Shown here piece by piece: positions 8,940-17,872 of a stretch of 64,000 nt of DNA. The position numbers and the translations under genes were made by a program. The stretch's first letter is position 1. Each line of letters starts with the position of its first letter. The DNA comes from Cellulomonas fimi (lineage in GTDB: Bacteria > Actinomycetota > Actinomycetes > Actinomycetales > Cellulomonadaceae). The stretch is taken from positions 62,001-126,000 of the forward strand of contig NZ_JAPESW010000005.1 of assembly GCF_028527925.1 (NCBI RefSeq). The letters are read 5' to 3'. The notes below the pieces were generated by a model. It did no database searches, was not told the origin of the DNA, and worked only from the letters and a program-made list of their open reading frames with translations.

Positions 8940-9965
8940 TCAGCAGCACCCCGGTGTCGCGTCGACGTCGTGCGCCTCGCGGCGCGCGCGGGTCTGCACC
9001 GCGCGCGCCGCGAGCGCGTCGTCGGCCGGGTAGCCGACCTCCTCGAGCGTGAGCCCGTGCGCCGCGACCACGTGCGCACCCGCGTCCCGACGCCGGCCCG
9101 CGAGCAGCTCCGCCGTCCACGCCACCGGGCGCCGCCCCTCCCCCACGGCGACGCACGCACCGACCAGCGCGCGCACCATCGAGTGGCAGAACGCGTCCGC
9201 CTGCACCGTCGCGACGACGAGACCCGCGTCGGCCCCCTCGGTCGGCCGCGACCACGAGAACCGCTCGAGCGTGCGGATCGTCGTCGCGCCCTCGCGTGGC
9301 TTGCAGTACGCCGCGAAGTCGTGCCGCCCGACCAGGGCCCCCGCCGCCGCGTCCATCGCCGCCACGTCGAGCGAGCGCCGGCGCCACAGCACGTGCGCGC
9401 GGCTGAGCGGGTCGCGCGCCGCGCTGTCGTCGCAGATCCGGTAGGCGTAGCGGCGCCGCAGCGCCGAGAAGCGCGCGTCGAACCCCGGCGCGGCCGCCGT
9501 CACGCGGTGCACGACGAGGTCCGCGGGCAGCACCCCCGCGAGCCTCGACACCAGGGCCGCCTCCGCCGTGGGGGCCGAGCGGCCGCGCGCCGCCTCGAGC
9601 ACCGCGGGCGCGACATCGACGTGCGCGACCTGCCCACGGGCGTGCACGCCCGCGTCGGTCCGCCCCGCGACCGTCACGTGCGGCGCCGGCACTCCGTGGG
9701 CCGCCGTCCGGAGCACCACCGCGAGCGCGTCCTCGAGCACTCCCTGGACCGTCCGCAGCGTCGGCTGACGTGCCCACCCGCTGAACGCCGTCCCGTCGTA
9801 GGCGAGGTCGAGTCGCAGGCGCGTCACGCGCGCATCACCGTCTGCCGCGTCGGCGAGCAGGTCGACGGACGGCTCGGTGGTCGGCTCGGTCGTCGACTCC
9901 GTCGCCGCCTCGGTCGTCGGATCGGTCGACGGCCCGGTCCTCGGGCGGGTGGGCGGCTCGGTCAC
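8940..9965 (-). CDS. truA: tRNA pseudouridine(38-40) synthase TruA
   Basis: Converts uridines 38-40 in the tRNA anticodon stem to pseudouridine. The core begins LRLDLAYDGTAFSGWARQP. It holds the catalytic motif VAGRTDAGVHARGQV with the essential Asp, then FDARFSALRRRYAYRI, and later FCHSMVRALVG near the C-terminus. A Thr/Glu/Pro-rich N-terminal segment of about 45 residues (TTEPTTEPS-type repeats) precedes the core and is unusual. The GTG at 9965 is the chosen start; a GTG just before TRLRLDLAYDG would remove the extension. truA often follows rplQ directly; here a hydrolase and a ROK gene intervene. Confidence 0.93.
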   Translation of the reverse strand: MTEPPTRPRTGPSTDPTTEAATESTTEPTTEPSVDLLADAADGDARVTRLRLDLAYDGTAFSGWARQPTLRTVQGVLEDALAVVLRTAAHGVPAPHVTVAGRTDAGVHARGQVAHVDVAPAVLEAARGRSAPTAEAALVSRLAGVLPADLVVHRVTAAAPGFDARFSALRRRYAYRICDDSAARDPLSRAHVLWRRRSLDVAAMDAAAGALVGRHDFAAYCKPREGATTIRTLERFSWSRPTEGADAGLVVATVQADAFCHSMVRALVGACVAVGEGRRPVAWTAELLAGRRRDAGAHVVAAHGLTLEEVGYPADDALAARAVQTRARREAHDVDATPGCC

Positions 9966-10198
9966 GGGGCACCACGGTAGTCGGCGGCTCGAGACCCGCT
10001 CGCACGCGGTTCGCCGCGTGGCGCAGCGTCGCGGCAGCGCGCGTGTCGCGACAGCCGTCGCCGCCTGTCGAGGCAGCACGGCGGTGCGTCTCCTGCGCGG
10101 GTCCGTCCGCCACCAGCCCGATGCCCGCCTCCGTCCCGCTCCGAGCGCGGCGTCCGGCGGAGCACGCCGCCCGCCCGGCAGCGGGCTAGCGTGGCAGC

Positions 10199-10966
10199 GT
10201 GCCGACGCCGCCCGCCCACCCGTTCACGCTCGCCGTCGACTGCGGCGGCGGGGGCATCAAGGCGTCCGTGCTCGACGCCGCCGGCACGCTCCACGCGCCC
10301 GCGGTCCGCGTGCCCACGCCGTACCCGCTGCCGCCGGCACGCCTCGTCGACACGATCGCCGCGATCGGCGCCGACCTCCCCGCCGCGGACCGGGCGACCG
10401 TCGGGATGCCCGGCATGATCCGCCACGGCGTCGTCGTCGCGACCCCGCACTACGTGACGCGCTCCGGCCCGCGCACCGCCGTCGACCCCGCGCTCGTCGA
10501 GGCCTGGGCGGGCTGCGACATCCGTGCCGCCCTCCAGGAGCGCCTGGGCGTCCCGACGCTCGTGCTCAACGACGCCGAGGTCCACGGCGCCGGCGTGGTG
10601 TCCGGGACGGGCGTCGAGCTCGTCCTCACGCTCGGCACCGGCCTCGGCTCCGCGCTGTTCGACGGCGGGGTCCTCGCACCGCACCTCGAGCTGTCGCACG
10701 CGCCGGTCCGCTGGGGGACGACGTACGACGCGTACGTCGGGCAGGTCGAGCGTGCGCGGCTCGGCGACGGACTCTGGTCACGGCGCGTGCGCCGCGTCGT
10801 CGAGGGCCTGCGCCCCGTGTTCCTGTGGGACCGCCTCTACCTCGGCGGCGGCAACGCGCGGCAGGTCACCCCGCAGGTGCTCGAACGCCTCGGCGACGAC
10901 GTCGTCGTCGTGCCCAACCAGGCCGGCATCGTCGGCGGCGTCCGCGCCTGGACGCTGCACGCCTGA
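10199..10966 (+). CDS. ROK-family sugar kinase, polyphosphate-glucokinase-like
   Basis: The ATP-binding phosphate-1 loop (LAVDCGGGGIKASVLD) opens the protein and the phosphate-2 region LTLGTGLGSALFDGG follows mid-protein. The conserved ELSH and the ending LYLGGGNARQVTPQVL resemble actinobacterial polyphosphate/ATP glucokinases. The zinc-finger cysteines of classical ROK repressors are absent and there is no DNA-binding domain, so this is an enzyme rather than a regulator. At 255 residues it fits PpgK. TAGCGT lies 6 bases ahead of the GTG start, suggesting a leaderless transcript. Glucose and polyphosphate as substrates are inferred from resemblance. Confidence 0.78.
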   Translation: MPTPPAHPFTLAVDCGGGGIKASVLDAAGTLHAPAVRVPTPYPLPPARLVDTIAAIGADLPAADRATVGMPGMIRHGVVVATPHYVTRSGPRTAVDPALVEAWAGCDIRAALQERLGVPTLVLNDAEVHGAGVVSGTGVELVLTLGTGLGSALFDGGVLAPHLELSHAPVRWGTTYDAYVGQVERARLGDGLWSRRVRRVVEGLRPVFLWDRLYLGGGNARQVTPQVLERLGDDVVVVPNQAGIVGGVRAWTLHA

Positions 10967-10992
10967 CCCCGCGCAGTCACGGACGCCAGGCC

Positions 10993-11088
10993 CAGCCGCT
11001 CGCGTCACCGCGCCGACGCCGCGCACCGACCGCTCGCGTCACCGAGCCGACGCCGCGCACCGACCGCTCGCGTCACCGCGCGGACGTC
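10993..11088. repeat. 34-bp tandem repeat with inverted-repeat core at a convergent gene end
   Basis: Two full 34-bp units (11021-11054 and 11055-11088, differing at a few bases) follow a partial unit (10993-11020). Each full unit contains GCACCGACCGC, whose exact complement lies at 11091-11101, so copies at 11023-11033 or 11057-11067 can pair with it. The array lies between the convergent ROK and hydrolase genes and overlaps the last codons of the hydrolase. A bidirectional terminator role is plausible. Confidence 0.7.
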
Positions 11089-11879
11089 GCGCGGTCGGTG
11101 CCGCCACCAGGAGTCGCGCCCCGGCCGCCCTGGAGCAGCGTCGCGGTCGCGGGATCGTCCGCGCCGGCTTCCACCCGGTCGACCTCGTCGAGCGCCTCGA
11201 GCACCACCCGGGTGAACCGCTCGGGCGCGACGAGGCTCACCAGGTGCGTCGCCCCCGGCACGACGACGAGCCTGCCCCGCCGGCACGCCCGCAGGAACGC
11301 GCGCTCGTCACCACGGAAGTGGTCGAACCGGCCGTTGACCAGCCACACCGGAGCGTCGATGCGCGCGAGGTCGTCGAGCGGCGTCGCCGTCGCCACCTCG
11401 TGCAGCACGTCCTCGGTGACGAGCAGCGCGAACCCGCCCGCGCCCACGTCGAGGGCGCCCTGCGCGGGCAGGAACCGGCGCACCATGAACGCGTTGAGCC
11501 GCTCGCCGTGGTCCGGGAGCCGCACGATGCCGCGCGCCGCGAGCGACCACCCCTCGACGAGCAGCCGCAGCGGACGCGTCGAGCAGGACGCCGCGACGAG
11601 CCCCGCCACCTGCTCGGGATGGCGGGCGGCGTGCGCGATGCCGACGTAGCCGCCGAGCGAGAGGCCGACGACGAGCGCCCGCCCGCCGACGTCGTCGACC
11701 GCACGGCGCACCGTCGCGACCGCGCCGTCGAAGGTGAACGGCTCGTCGACCCGCTCGCCGTGCCCGGGCAGGTCGACGGCCAGCGCCGTGCGGCCGGCGC
11801 GCTCGAGCGCCTCGACCTGGGCGCGCCACATCGTGCGCGACGTCCGCAACCCGTGCACCAGGACGACCGGCAGCCCCAT
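11073..11879 (-). CDS. Alpha/beta-fold hydrolase
   Basis: A 268-residue serine hydrolase of the alpha/beta superfamily. LPVVLVHGLRTSRTMW gives the oxyanion HG motif, VVGLSLGGYVG is the nucleophile elbow with the catalytic Ser, NGRFDHFRGDE supplies the likely acid, and GATHLVSLVAPE the catalytic His. There is no signal peptide, so it is cytosolic. The C-terminal 30 residues are low-complexity and partly encoded by the 34-bp repeat. It is convergent with the ROK gene and lies downstream of the rplQ terminator. The substrate cannot be predicted. Confidence 0.88.
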   Translation of the reverse strand: MGLPVVLVHGLRTSRTMWRAQVEALERAGRTALAVDLPGHGERVDEPFTFDGAVATVRRAVDDVGGRALVVGLSLGGYVGIAHAARHPEQVAGLVAASCSTRPLRLLVEGWSLAARGIVRLPDHGERLNAFMVRRFLPAQGALDVGAGGFALLVTEDVLHEVATATPLDDLARIDAPVWLVNGRFDHFRGDERAFLRACRRGRLVVVPGATHLVSLVAPERFTRVVLEALDEVDRVEAGADDPATATLLQGGRGATPGGGTDRATSAR

Positions 11880-11922
11880 GCCTCGACCCTACGACCGACG
11901 TCGGGCGCTCGGGACGCACGAA

Positions 11923-11951
11923 GGGCCCGGAACCTGCGCGGTTCCGGGCCC
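11923..11951 (-). terminator. Terminator of the rpoA-rplQ transcription unit
   Basis: GGGCCCGGAAC (11923-11933) pairs perfectly with 11941-11951 around a 7-base loop, 20 bases past the rplQ stop. On the minus strand the stem is followed by TTCGTG, only weakly U-rich. Confidence 0.8.
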
Positions 11952-11971
11952 GTCGTGATGCTGCGGGAGGG

Positions 11972-12511
11972 TCAGGCCTTGTCGGCGTCGCCCTCGGTCG
12001 CGGCGGCGTCCTCGGCCGGAGCCTCGGTCGCCTCGGCGTCGGTGGTCTCCTCGACCTCGGCGGCGGGAGCCTCCTCGGCCTTCGTCTCCGTCTTCGGCGC
12101 GGCCTTCGCGGTGGCCTTGGTGGCCTCCTTGACGACGGCCTGCTTCGGCGACAGCGGCTCGAGCACGAGCTCGATCACGGCCATGGGCGCGTTGTCGCCC
12201 TTGCGCGGACCGATCTTCGTGATGCGCGTGTAGCCACCCTGACGCTCGGCGACGGCCGGCGCGATCTCGGTGAACAGGCTGTGCACGACACCCTTGTCCT
12301 TGACGACCGTCAGGACACGGCGGCGGGCGTGCAGGTCGCCGCGCTTCGCGAACGTGATGAGGCGCTCGGCGAGCGGGCGCAGGCGCTTGGCCTTGGCCTC
12401 GGTCGTCGTGATCCGCTTGTGCTCGAACAGCTGCGTCGCGAGGTTCGCGAGGATCAGACGCTCGTGCGCCGGTCCGCCACCGAGCCGGGGACCCTTGGTG
12501 GGCGTGGGCAT
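11972..12511 (-). CDS. rplQ: 50S ribosomal protein L17 with C-terminal tail
   Basis: Large-subunit protein near the exit tunnel. It opens [25 protein letters not shown] and contains [19 protein letters not shown], both L17 signatures. The core ends near residue 125; a tail of about 55 residues rich in Ala, Glu, Thr and Lys brings it to 179, against about 120 in E. coli. It is the last gene of the alpha operon, 74 bases behind rpoA, and is followed by a terminator. Confidence 0.96.
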   Translation of the reverse strand: MPTPTKGPRLGGGPAHERLILANLATQLFEHKRITTTEAKAKRLRPLAERLITFAKRGDLHARRRVLTVVKDKGVVHSLFTEIAPAVAERQGGYTRITKIGPRKGDNAPMAVIELVLEPLSPKQAVVKEATKATAKAAPKTETKAEEAPAAEVEETTDAEATEAPAEDAAATEGDADKA

Positions 12512-12585
12512 GGTCTCTACTCCTTGAGTTCCAGTGATCGGCGACGCGCACCGGACCGTTCAGGCCCGGCGCGCGTCCCCCGGCG

Positions 12586-13596
12586 TCAGTACTGCTCGTC
12601 CTCGACGAAGTCGCCCTCGTCGTCGCCGTAGAAGGCGGACGCGGACGGGTCGAAGTCGAGCGGGCTGTCCTTGAGCGTCAGGCCGAGCTCGGCCAGCTTC
12701 TCCTTGACCTCGGTGATGGACTTCGCGCCGAAGTTGCGGATGTCCAGGAGGTCGGCCTCGCTGCGCGCCACGAGCTCACCCACGGTGTGGATGCCCTCAC
12801 GCTTGAGGCAGTTGTACGAGCGGATCGTCAGCTGCAGGTCCTCGATCGGCAGCGCGAGGTCCGCGGCGAGCGCGGCGTCGGTCGGCGACGGGCCGATCTC
12901 GATGCCCTCCGCCTCGACGTTGAGCTCACGCGCGAGGCCGAACAGCTCGACGAGCGTCTTGCCGGCGGACGCGAGCGCGTCGCGCGGGCTGATCGCGGCC
13001 TTGGTCTCGACGTCGACGACGAGCTTGTCGAAGTCGGTCCGCTGCTCGACACGCGTCGCCTCGACCTTGTAGGTCACCTTGAGGACCGGCGAGTAGATCG
13101 AGTCGACCGGGATGCGGCCGATCTCGGCGTCGAACGACTTGTTCTGGGCGGCGGAGACGTAGCCGCGGCCGCGCTCGACCGTGAGCTCGATCTCCAGCTT
13201 GCCCTTGTCGTTCAGCGTCGCCAGGTGCAGGTCGGGGTTGTGCACCTCGACCCCGGCCGGCGGCACGATGTCCGCGGCGGTGACGACACCCGACCCCTGC
13301 TTGCGCAGGTACATCACGACCGGCTCGTCGTTCTCCGAGGAGACGACGAGGTTCTTGATGTTGAGGATGATCTCGGTGACGTCCTCCTTGACACCCGGCA
13401 CGGTGGAGAACTCGTGCAGCACGCCGTCGATCCGGATGGAGGTGACGGCGGCACCGGGGATGGAGGACAGCAGCGTCCGGCGCAGCGAGTTGCCGAGCGT
13501 GTAGCCGAAGCCCGGCTCGAGCGGCTCGATGGAGAACCGCGAGCGGTTCTCCGAGATGACCTCTTCGGTCAGGGTGGGGCGCTGTGCGATGAGCAC
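12586..13596 (-). CDS. rpoA: DNA-directed RNA polymerase alpha subunit
   Basis: Scaffold for polymerase assembly and target of activators. The N-terminal domain includes [30 protein letters not shown], the dimerisation region. The C-terminal domain ends the protein with [20 protein letters not shown] and [20 protein letters not shown], the DNA- and activator-binding helices. The protein has 336 residues with a short acidic tail. The GTG at 13596 is chosen because an AGAGGA lies 8 bases upstream and it gives the standard start MLIAQRPTL. It lies within the alpha operon between rpsK and rplQ. Confidence 0.98.
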   Translation of the reverse strand: MLIAQRPTLTEEVISENRSRFSIEPLEPGFGYTLGNSLRRTLLSSIPGAAVTSIRIDGVLHEFSTVPGVKEDVTEIILNIKNLVVSSENDEPVVMYLRKQGSGVVTAADIVPPAGVEVHNPDLHLATLNDKGKLEIELTVERGRGYVSAAQNKSFDAEIGRIPVDSIYSPVLKVTYKVEATRVEQRTDFDKLVVDVETKAAISPRDALASAGKTLVELFGLARELNVEAEGIEIGPSPTDAALAADLALPIEDLQLTIRSYNCLKREGIHTVGELVARSEADLLDIRNFGAKSITEVKEKLAELGLTLKDSPLDFDPSASAFYGDDEGDFVEDEQY

Positions 13597-13743
13597 GGTG
13601 GGTTTCCTCTCAGCGGGCGTCCGCCATATGACGCTCCGCAGTACTGCGTGACGGCCATGCCTCGGTCCGCATGACCGGGTTGACGAGCGGAGCCGTGGCC
13701 GGTGCGTCGACGACGCGAGCACCGGCCACGGCCGAGCCGAGGG

Positions 13744-14145
13744 TCAGACGCGGCGGCGCTTGGGCGGACGGCAGCCGTTGTGCGCCTGGGGCGTCACGTC
13801 CTGGATCGAGCCGACCTCGAGGCCGGTCGCCTGCAGCGAGCGGATCGCGGTCTCACGGCCCGAGCCCGGGCCCTTGACGAAGACGTCGACCTTGCGCATG
13901 CCGTGCTCCTGGGCACGACGGGCGGCGGCCTCGGCGGCGAGCTGCGCGGCGAACGGCGTCGACTTGCGCGAGCCCTTGAAGCCGACCTGGCCGGAGGACG
14001 CCCACGCGATCACGGCGCCGGACGGGTCCGTGATGGAGACGATCGTGTTGTTGAACGTGCTCTTGATGTGCGCCTGGCCGTGGGAGACGTTCTTCTTCTC
14101 CTTGCGGCGCGGCTTGCGCACGGAACTGCGGGTCTTGGGAGGCAT
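13744..14145 (-). CDS. rpsK: 30S ribosomal protein S11
   Basis: Small-subunit platform protein. It contains [19 protein letters not shown] and [24 protein letters not shown], the S11 signature, and ends [11 protein letters not shown]. The length of 133 is normal for actinobacteria. It lies between rpsM and rpoA in the alpha operon; rpsD, which many bacteria carry here, is not present at this position. Confidence 0.97.
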   Translation of the reverse strand: MPPKTRSSVRKPRRKEKKNVSHGQAHIKSTFNNTIVSITDPSGAVIAWASSGQVGFKGSRKSTPFAAQLAAEAAARRAQEHGMRKVDVFVKGPGSGRETAIRSLQATGLEVGSIQDVTPQAHNGCRPPKRRRV

Positions 14146-14232
14146 CTGCTTCTTCTCTCGTGGTCGTCAGGCTGCGTGTGCCGACGTCCCGGGACCTCGC
14201 GCCGTGGGCGCGGTCCTCGCGGGACGTGCGGG

Positions 14233-14613
14233 TTACTTGCGCCCGGCCTTCTTCTTGCCGGCGACGGTGCGCTTCGGGCCCTTGCGGGTGCGCGCGTTGG
14301 TCTTCGTGCGCTGACCGCGCACGGGAAGGCCACGGCGGTGGCGGAGGCCCTCGTAGCAGCCGATCTCGACCTTGCGGCGGATGTCCGCGGCGACCTCACG
14401 GCGGAGGTCACCCTCGAGCTTGAAGTTGCCCTCGAGGTAGTCACGCAGCGCGACGAGCTCGGTGTCCCCGAGGTCCTTGACGCGGACGTCGGGGCTGATG
14501 CCCGTGGCGGCGAGGGTCTGCTGGGCGCGCGTGCGGCCGACCCCGTAGATGTAGGTGAGCGCGATCTCCAGCCGCTTCTCGCGGGGGAGGTCGACGCCGA
14601 TGAGACGTGCCAT
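14233..14613 (-). CDS. rpsM: 30S ribosomal protein S13
   Basis: Small-subunit head protein that contacts the P-site tRNA and bridges to L5. It begins [26 protein letters not shown] and includes [22 protein letters not shown], the S13 signature. Its 126 residues are standard, with a basic C-terminal tail. It follows rpmJ after an unusually long non-coding gap (14614-14843) in which no gene is seen, only GC-rich inverted repeats. Confidence 0.97.
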   Translation of the reverse strand: MARLIGVDLPREKRLEIALTYIYGVGRTRAQQTLAATGISPDVRVKDLGDTELVALRDYLEGNFKLEGDLRREVAADIRRKVEIGCYEGLRHRRGLPVRGQRTKTNARTRKGPKRTVAGKKKAGRK

Positions 14614-14843
14614 GTGCCTGGTGGCTCCTGAACTGCGTCGGAGGTCTTCCGCGCCACCTTCCCGCGTGCTGCGGGCCCCGGCCTCCGACCGAGGGTTCGC
14701 CGGTCCGGACCGGGCTGCTGCCCGGCACCGACCGGAGTGGTGGTGCGCTTGCCGGCCCCGAGCCCGGGGCCGATGGCCCCGTACGGGACCGGTGGTGCTG
14801 CTCGACGTGCGCCCGGGCGGACCCGTGACGCACCGTCAGGGCG

Positions 14844-14957
14844 TCAGCCCTGGCGCTGCTTGTGGCGCAGGTTCTCGCAGATCACCTGGACGCGACCGTG
14901 CCGGCGGATCACCTTGCACTTGTCGCAGATCTTCTTGACGCTGGGCTTGACCTTCAT
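14844..14957 (-). CDS. rpmJ: 50S ribosomal protein L36 (zinc-binding form)
   Basis: A 37-residue protein beginning [19 protein letters not shown] and ending NLRHKQRQG. The CDKC pair, the later Cys and the His (ICENLRH) form the zinc site, so this is the zinc-containing C+ form, not the zinc-independent paralogue. It lies 69 bases behind infA, the normal order infA-rpmJ-rpsM-rpsK. Confidence 0.96.
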   Translation of the reverse strand: MKVKPSVKKICDKCKVIRRHGRVQVICENLRHKQRQG

Positions 14958-15026
14958 CGCGTTGATTCCTCCGCCGCCGCTGACCCGCGGGCTCCCCCGG
15001 GGCGTGACGGCGTGTTCGAGTGGTGG

Positions 15027-15248
15027 TTACTTGTAGCGGTAGACGATCCGACCGCGGGACAGGTCGTACGGGCTCAGCTCGACGACCACCCGGTCCTCGG
15101 GGAGGATCCGGATGTAGTGCTGACGCATCTTGCCCGAGATGTGGGCGAGCACCTTGTGGCCGTTCGTGAGCTCCACGCGGAACATCGCGTTCGGCAGAGC
15201 CTCCACGACGCTGCCCTCGATCTCGATGACACCGTCCTTCTTCGCCAT
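15027..15248 (-). CDS. infA: Translation initiation factor IF-1
   Basis: S1-fold factor that occupies the ribosomal A site during initiation. The 73-residue protein begins [20 protein letters not shown] and ends [15 protein letters not shown], diagnostic of IF-1. It is the first gene of the infA-rpmJ-rpsM-rpsK-rpoA-rplQ unit and has its own promoter about 240 bases upstream. Confidence 0.98.
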   Translation of the reverse strand: MAKKDGVIEIEGSVVEALPNAMFRVELTNGHKVLAHISGKMRQHYIRILPEDRVVVELSPYDLSRGRIVYRYK

Positions 15249-15484
15249 GTCCTCCGCTAACTGTCGGTCCTGGTCCTGTCAGCCCACGTCAGCCGTGCCC
15301 CCGCGCGTGCGGGAACGGGACCGGCGTTCGTGGAGAGTGCGAGGGCCCGGACCGCACCGAGGCCCTCCCGCGTCGAGGACGACGGGACGGCCGTGGCGCG
15401 ACGGCCGGCAGGGAGACCCGCGATCTCGAGACATCCGATCGCGCGACGACTGTCAGCCAACTGGGCGCACACACCCAACGGACT

Positions 15485-15514
15485 ATGTTACGGCATCCGC
15501 CGCACAGGACGAAA
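15485..15514 (-). promoter_or_regulatory. Putative promoter of the infA-alpha operon
   Basis: TTTCGT (-35, 15509-15514) and TAACAT (-10, 15485-15490) lie 18 bases apart, so transcription would begin near 15478 and leave a leader of about 230 bases before infA. The rest of the 357-base gap (15249-15605) has no gene; TGGCTGACAGTCG in the leader and CGACAGTTAGCG nearer infA share a short repeated CGACAG/CTGACAG core. Confidence 0.55.
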
Positions 15515-15605
15515 CCGCCGGACCTGCGCCCACGTGCTGCCACGGGGACGGTCGCCAGGTCCGGCGGTCGCGTCACGGGCCGTCAGCGGCCCGGGTCATG
15601 CAGGG

Positions 15606-16610
15606 TCAGGCGTCGGAGCCGGCGCTCGGACGGCGGCGGTTGCGCAGCGCCAGCAGGACACCGCCGGCCGCGACCAGCACGCCCGCGCCGATCGCGAGCG
15701 GCAGCGCCGTGGAGCCGGTCGTCGCGAGCGCCCCGGCCGCGAGCACCTCGGAGCGGACCGTCGGCGTCGGCGTCGACGCGGGGCCGGCCGCCAGCACCTC
15801 GGACGTCGCGCTGGGCGTCGGTGCCGGCGTCGCGACCGGGGTGGAGGTCGCGGTCGGCGTCGGCGTCGCGTCGTCGTCCACGACGTCGGTCGGCGCGGGC
15901 GCCGGCGACGGGGCCTCGGGCGTCACGGTCGGCACGGGCGTCACCGAGGGCGTCGGGGTCGCGCTCGGCGTGGGCGTCGCGGACTGCGTCGGCGTCGGGT
16001 AGGTGGGGGCGCACGCGGGGACGGCGCCGACCTGCTCCTCGAGGTCCCAGTGGTCCGCGGCGAACAGCGGCCCGCCCTGGTTGACCCACTTCAGCACGCC
16101 GTCGGGGTAGTGCGGCGCGTCGGAGTCGGTGAAGACCTGCGACCCGCCGTACGCGGCGTCCTGCTGCACGCCCCAGCCCGGGCCGCAGACCTCGAACGGC
16201 ACGGCGTCGCGGATCTGGTCCCAGGTGATGTTGCGCCACTGCGCGCCGTCCCACGTGGCGACGAGGTACTGCTGCGTCGAGTTCTCCCACGACGCGGGGG
16301 CCTTGGCGTCCTTCTTGAGGTACACGTACGCGGCCGTGGTCGTCTGCCCGCCGCGCGTGGGCTTCGGCTGCGCCGACTGCATCGGCGTCGGCGTCACGGC
16401 CCCCGTCGAGCTGGGGGGCTTCGGCTTGCTCCACGACCCTCCACCGTGCGAGCCGCCGCCCTGCGAGCCGCCGTGCGGTCCCCCGTGGCCGGAGCCGCCG
16501 TGCGCCGCGGCAGGTGAGGCCGCGAGCAGGCCGGCCGCGAGGACGGACGTCCCGACGACGGCAGCCCGTCGCGCGTGGGACCGGAGGGACGGACGACTGC
16601 TGCGCTGCAT
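15606..16610 (-). CDS. Secreted, sortase-anchored (LAxTG-type) surface protein
   Basis: The N-terminus (MQRSSRPSLRSHARR, then a hydrophobic core ending SPAAAHGG) is a signal peptide. A Gly/His/Ser-rich linker follows, then a folded domain (about residues 75-205) with Trp-rich motifs such as YLVATWDGAQWRNITWDQI. Next come a long Pro/Thr/Ser wall-spanning region with TPTPSATP repeats, the sorting motif LATTG, a hydrophobic helix and RNRRR. This is a class-E-type sorting signal. The phrase SEVLAAG occurs twice just before it. The ligand is unknown. It stands alone between infA and map, separated from both by promoter-like and hairpin sequence. Confidence 0.82.
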   Translation of the reverse strand: MQRSSRPSLRSHARRAAVVGTSVLAAGLLAASPAAAHGGSGHGGPHGGSQGGGSHGGGSWSKPKPPSSTGAVTPTPMQSAQPKPTRGGQTTTAAYVYLKKDAKAPASWENSTQQYLVATWDGAQWRNITWDQIRDAVPFEVCGPGWGVQQDAAYGGSQVFTDSDAPHYPDGVLKWVNQGGPLFAADHWDLEEQVGAVPACAPTYPTPTQSATPTPSATPTPSVTPVPTVTPEAPSPAPAPTDVVDDDATPTPTATSTPVATPAPTPSATSEVLAAGPASTPTPTVRSEVLAAGALATTGSTALPLAIGAGVLVAAGGVLLALRNRRRPSAGSDA

Positions 16611-17005
16611 AGGGACCAACCCATCGTGTGCGGCAGGCATGACGAGGGGGCACACGCCTGCGTGTCCGACGGACCGCACGCGAGCACCTCGCCGCAGGCG
16701 TGCGACGAGGTGCGGTGGCGGTCCTGGCGGGAGGACGATCCCGCCGCGCGGCACACTATCCGACAAACCGGACGTCGTGGGGCCGTTTGCCCAGGTCGGG
16801 CGCATTCGGGCGCGAATCTGGACGCGTGTTCACCCGATCGTGTGGTAGCGCTTCCCGCGCGGAGGCCGCCTCGATCCGCCGGACGCCCCCGCGGGCGTCG
16901 ACGCCCGGGCGCGCCGCGCGTGCGCAGCACAGCCTGGCCGAGCGCGGCGCAGCACCGCACGGGCTCGGCACGGCATCGCCGTGAGAAGCGCGCTCCGCCG
17001 AGCGG
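16611..17005. promoter_or_regulatory. Intergenic region upstream of the surface-protein gene
   Basis: No gene is supported here. GGATAGTGTG (16750s, minus strand) is a plausible -10 (TAGTGT, 16753-16758) for the surface protein. CGGGCGTCGACGCCCG (16892-16907) is a perfect 16-bp palindrome, and CACGCCTGCG (16653-16662) pairs with 16693-16702. A small CGCTC/GAGCG hairpin just past the map stop could end secY-adk-map transcription. Confidence 0.45.
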
Positions 17006-17848
17006 TCAGGCGAGCGCGGCCACCTCGACGCCGAGCGCGGCGAGCTCGGCCGCTCCCCCGTCGTGCGCCGTCAGCACCCAGATGCCGCCCTCCAGCACGG
17101 CGACGGTGTGCTCCCAGTGCGCCGCGCGCGAGCCGTCGACCGTCACCACGGTCCAGTCGTCGTCGAGCACCTGCGTGAACCGCTGGCCGCGCACGACCAT
17201 CGGCTCGATCGCGACGCACATGCCGGCCTTCACGCGGGGACCGCGGTCGCGCGCGCGGTAGTTCAGGACGTCCGGCGGCTGGTGCATGGCCGTGCCGATG
17301 CCGTGGCCCACGTACTCCTCGACCACGCCGTAGCGCCGGCCGTCGTTCAGGCCGGACTCGAGCGCCGCGTCCACGACGTCCTCGACGGCCTCGCCGACGG
17401 CACCCAGCCGTTCGGCCGACGCCAGCGCGGCGATGCCCGCCCACATGGCCTTCCGGGTCGTCTCCGCGAGGTCCGCGTCGGCCTGCTCCCCGCCGTCGAG
17501 CACGACCGTGATCGCGGAGTCACCGTGCCACCCGTCGACGACCGCGCCGCAGTCGACGGACACGACGTCACCGGGCTCGAGGACACGCGCCCCGGGGATG
17601 CCGTGCACGACCTCGTCGTTCACGGACACGCACAGCGTCGCGGGGTACCCGTGGTAGCCCAGGAACGACGGCGTCGCCCCGGCGTCCGAGATGACCGCGG
17701 CGGCGACCTCGTCGAGGTCGGCCGTCGTCACACCGGGGGCGACGCGCTGCCGGACCGCCGCGAGGGCGTCCGCGACGACGAGGCCGGCGCGACGCATGAC
17801 GCGGACCTGGTCGGGGGTCTTGTACTCGATGCGCTCACGGCCGAACAC
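17006..17848 (-). CDS. map: Methionine aminopeptidase, type I
   Basis: Removes the N-terminal Met after deformylation. Metal ligands are visible in VSVDCGAVVDGWHGDSAI (two Asp), EEYVGHGIGTAMHQPP (His), CVAIEPMV (Glu) and HWEHTVAV (Glu). The 280-residue length is normal. The GTG at 17848 is preferred because AGGTGG lies 5 bases upstream and it yields MFGRERIEYKTPDQVRVM as in homologues; a GTG at 17857 would add three residues. It is the last gene of secY-adk-map. Confidence 0.95.
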   Translation of the reverse strand: MFGRERIEYKTPDQVRVMRRAGLVVADALAAVRQRVAPGVTTADLDEVAAAVISDAGATPSFLGYHGYPATLCVSVNDEVVHGIPGARVLEPGDVVSVDCGAVVDGWHGDSAITVVLDGGEQADADLAETTRKAMWAGIAALASAERLGAVGEAVEDVVDAALESGLNDGRRYGVVEEYVGHGIGTAMHQPPDVLNYRARDRGPRVKAGMCVAIEPMVVRGQRFTQVLDDDWTVVTVDGSRAAHWEHTVAVLEGGIWVLTAHDGGAAELAALGVEVAALA

Positions 17849-17872
17849 GGGCACCACCTGCCAGGACCCGCG

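Noticed and set aside
9966..10079. Longer TruA start upstream of 9965
   Set aside because: The added 38 residues are Arg/Ala-rich shadow sequence overlapping the ROK promoter region.
16575..17261. Plus-strand frame spanning the surface-protein/map gap
   Set aside because: It overlaps both well-supported minus-strand genes, and the free intergenic part shows no conserved motif.
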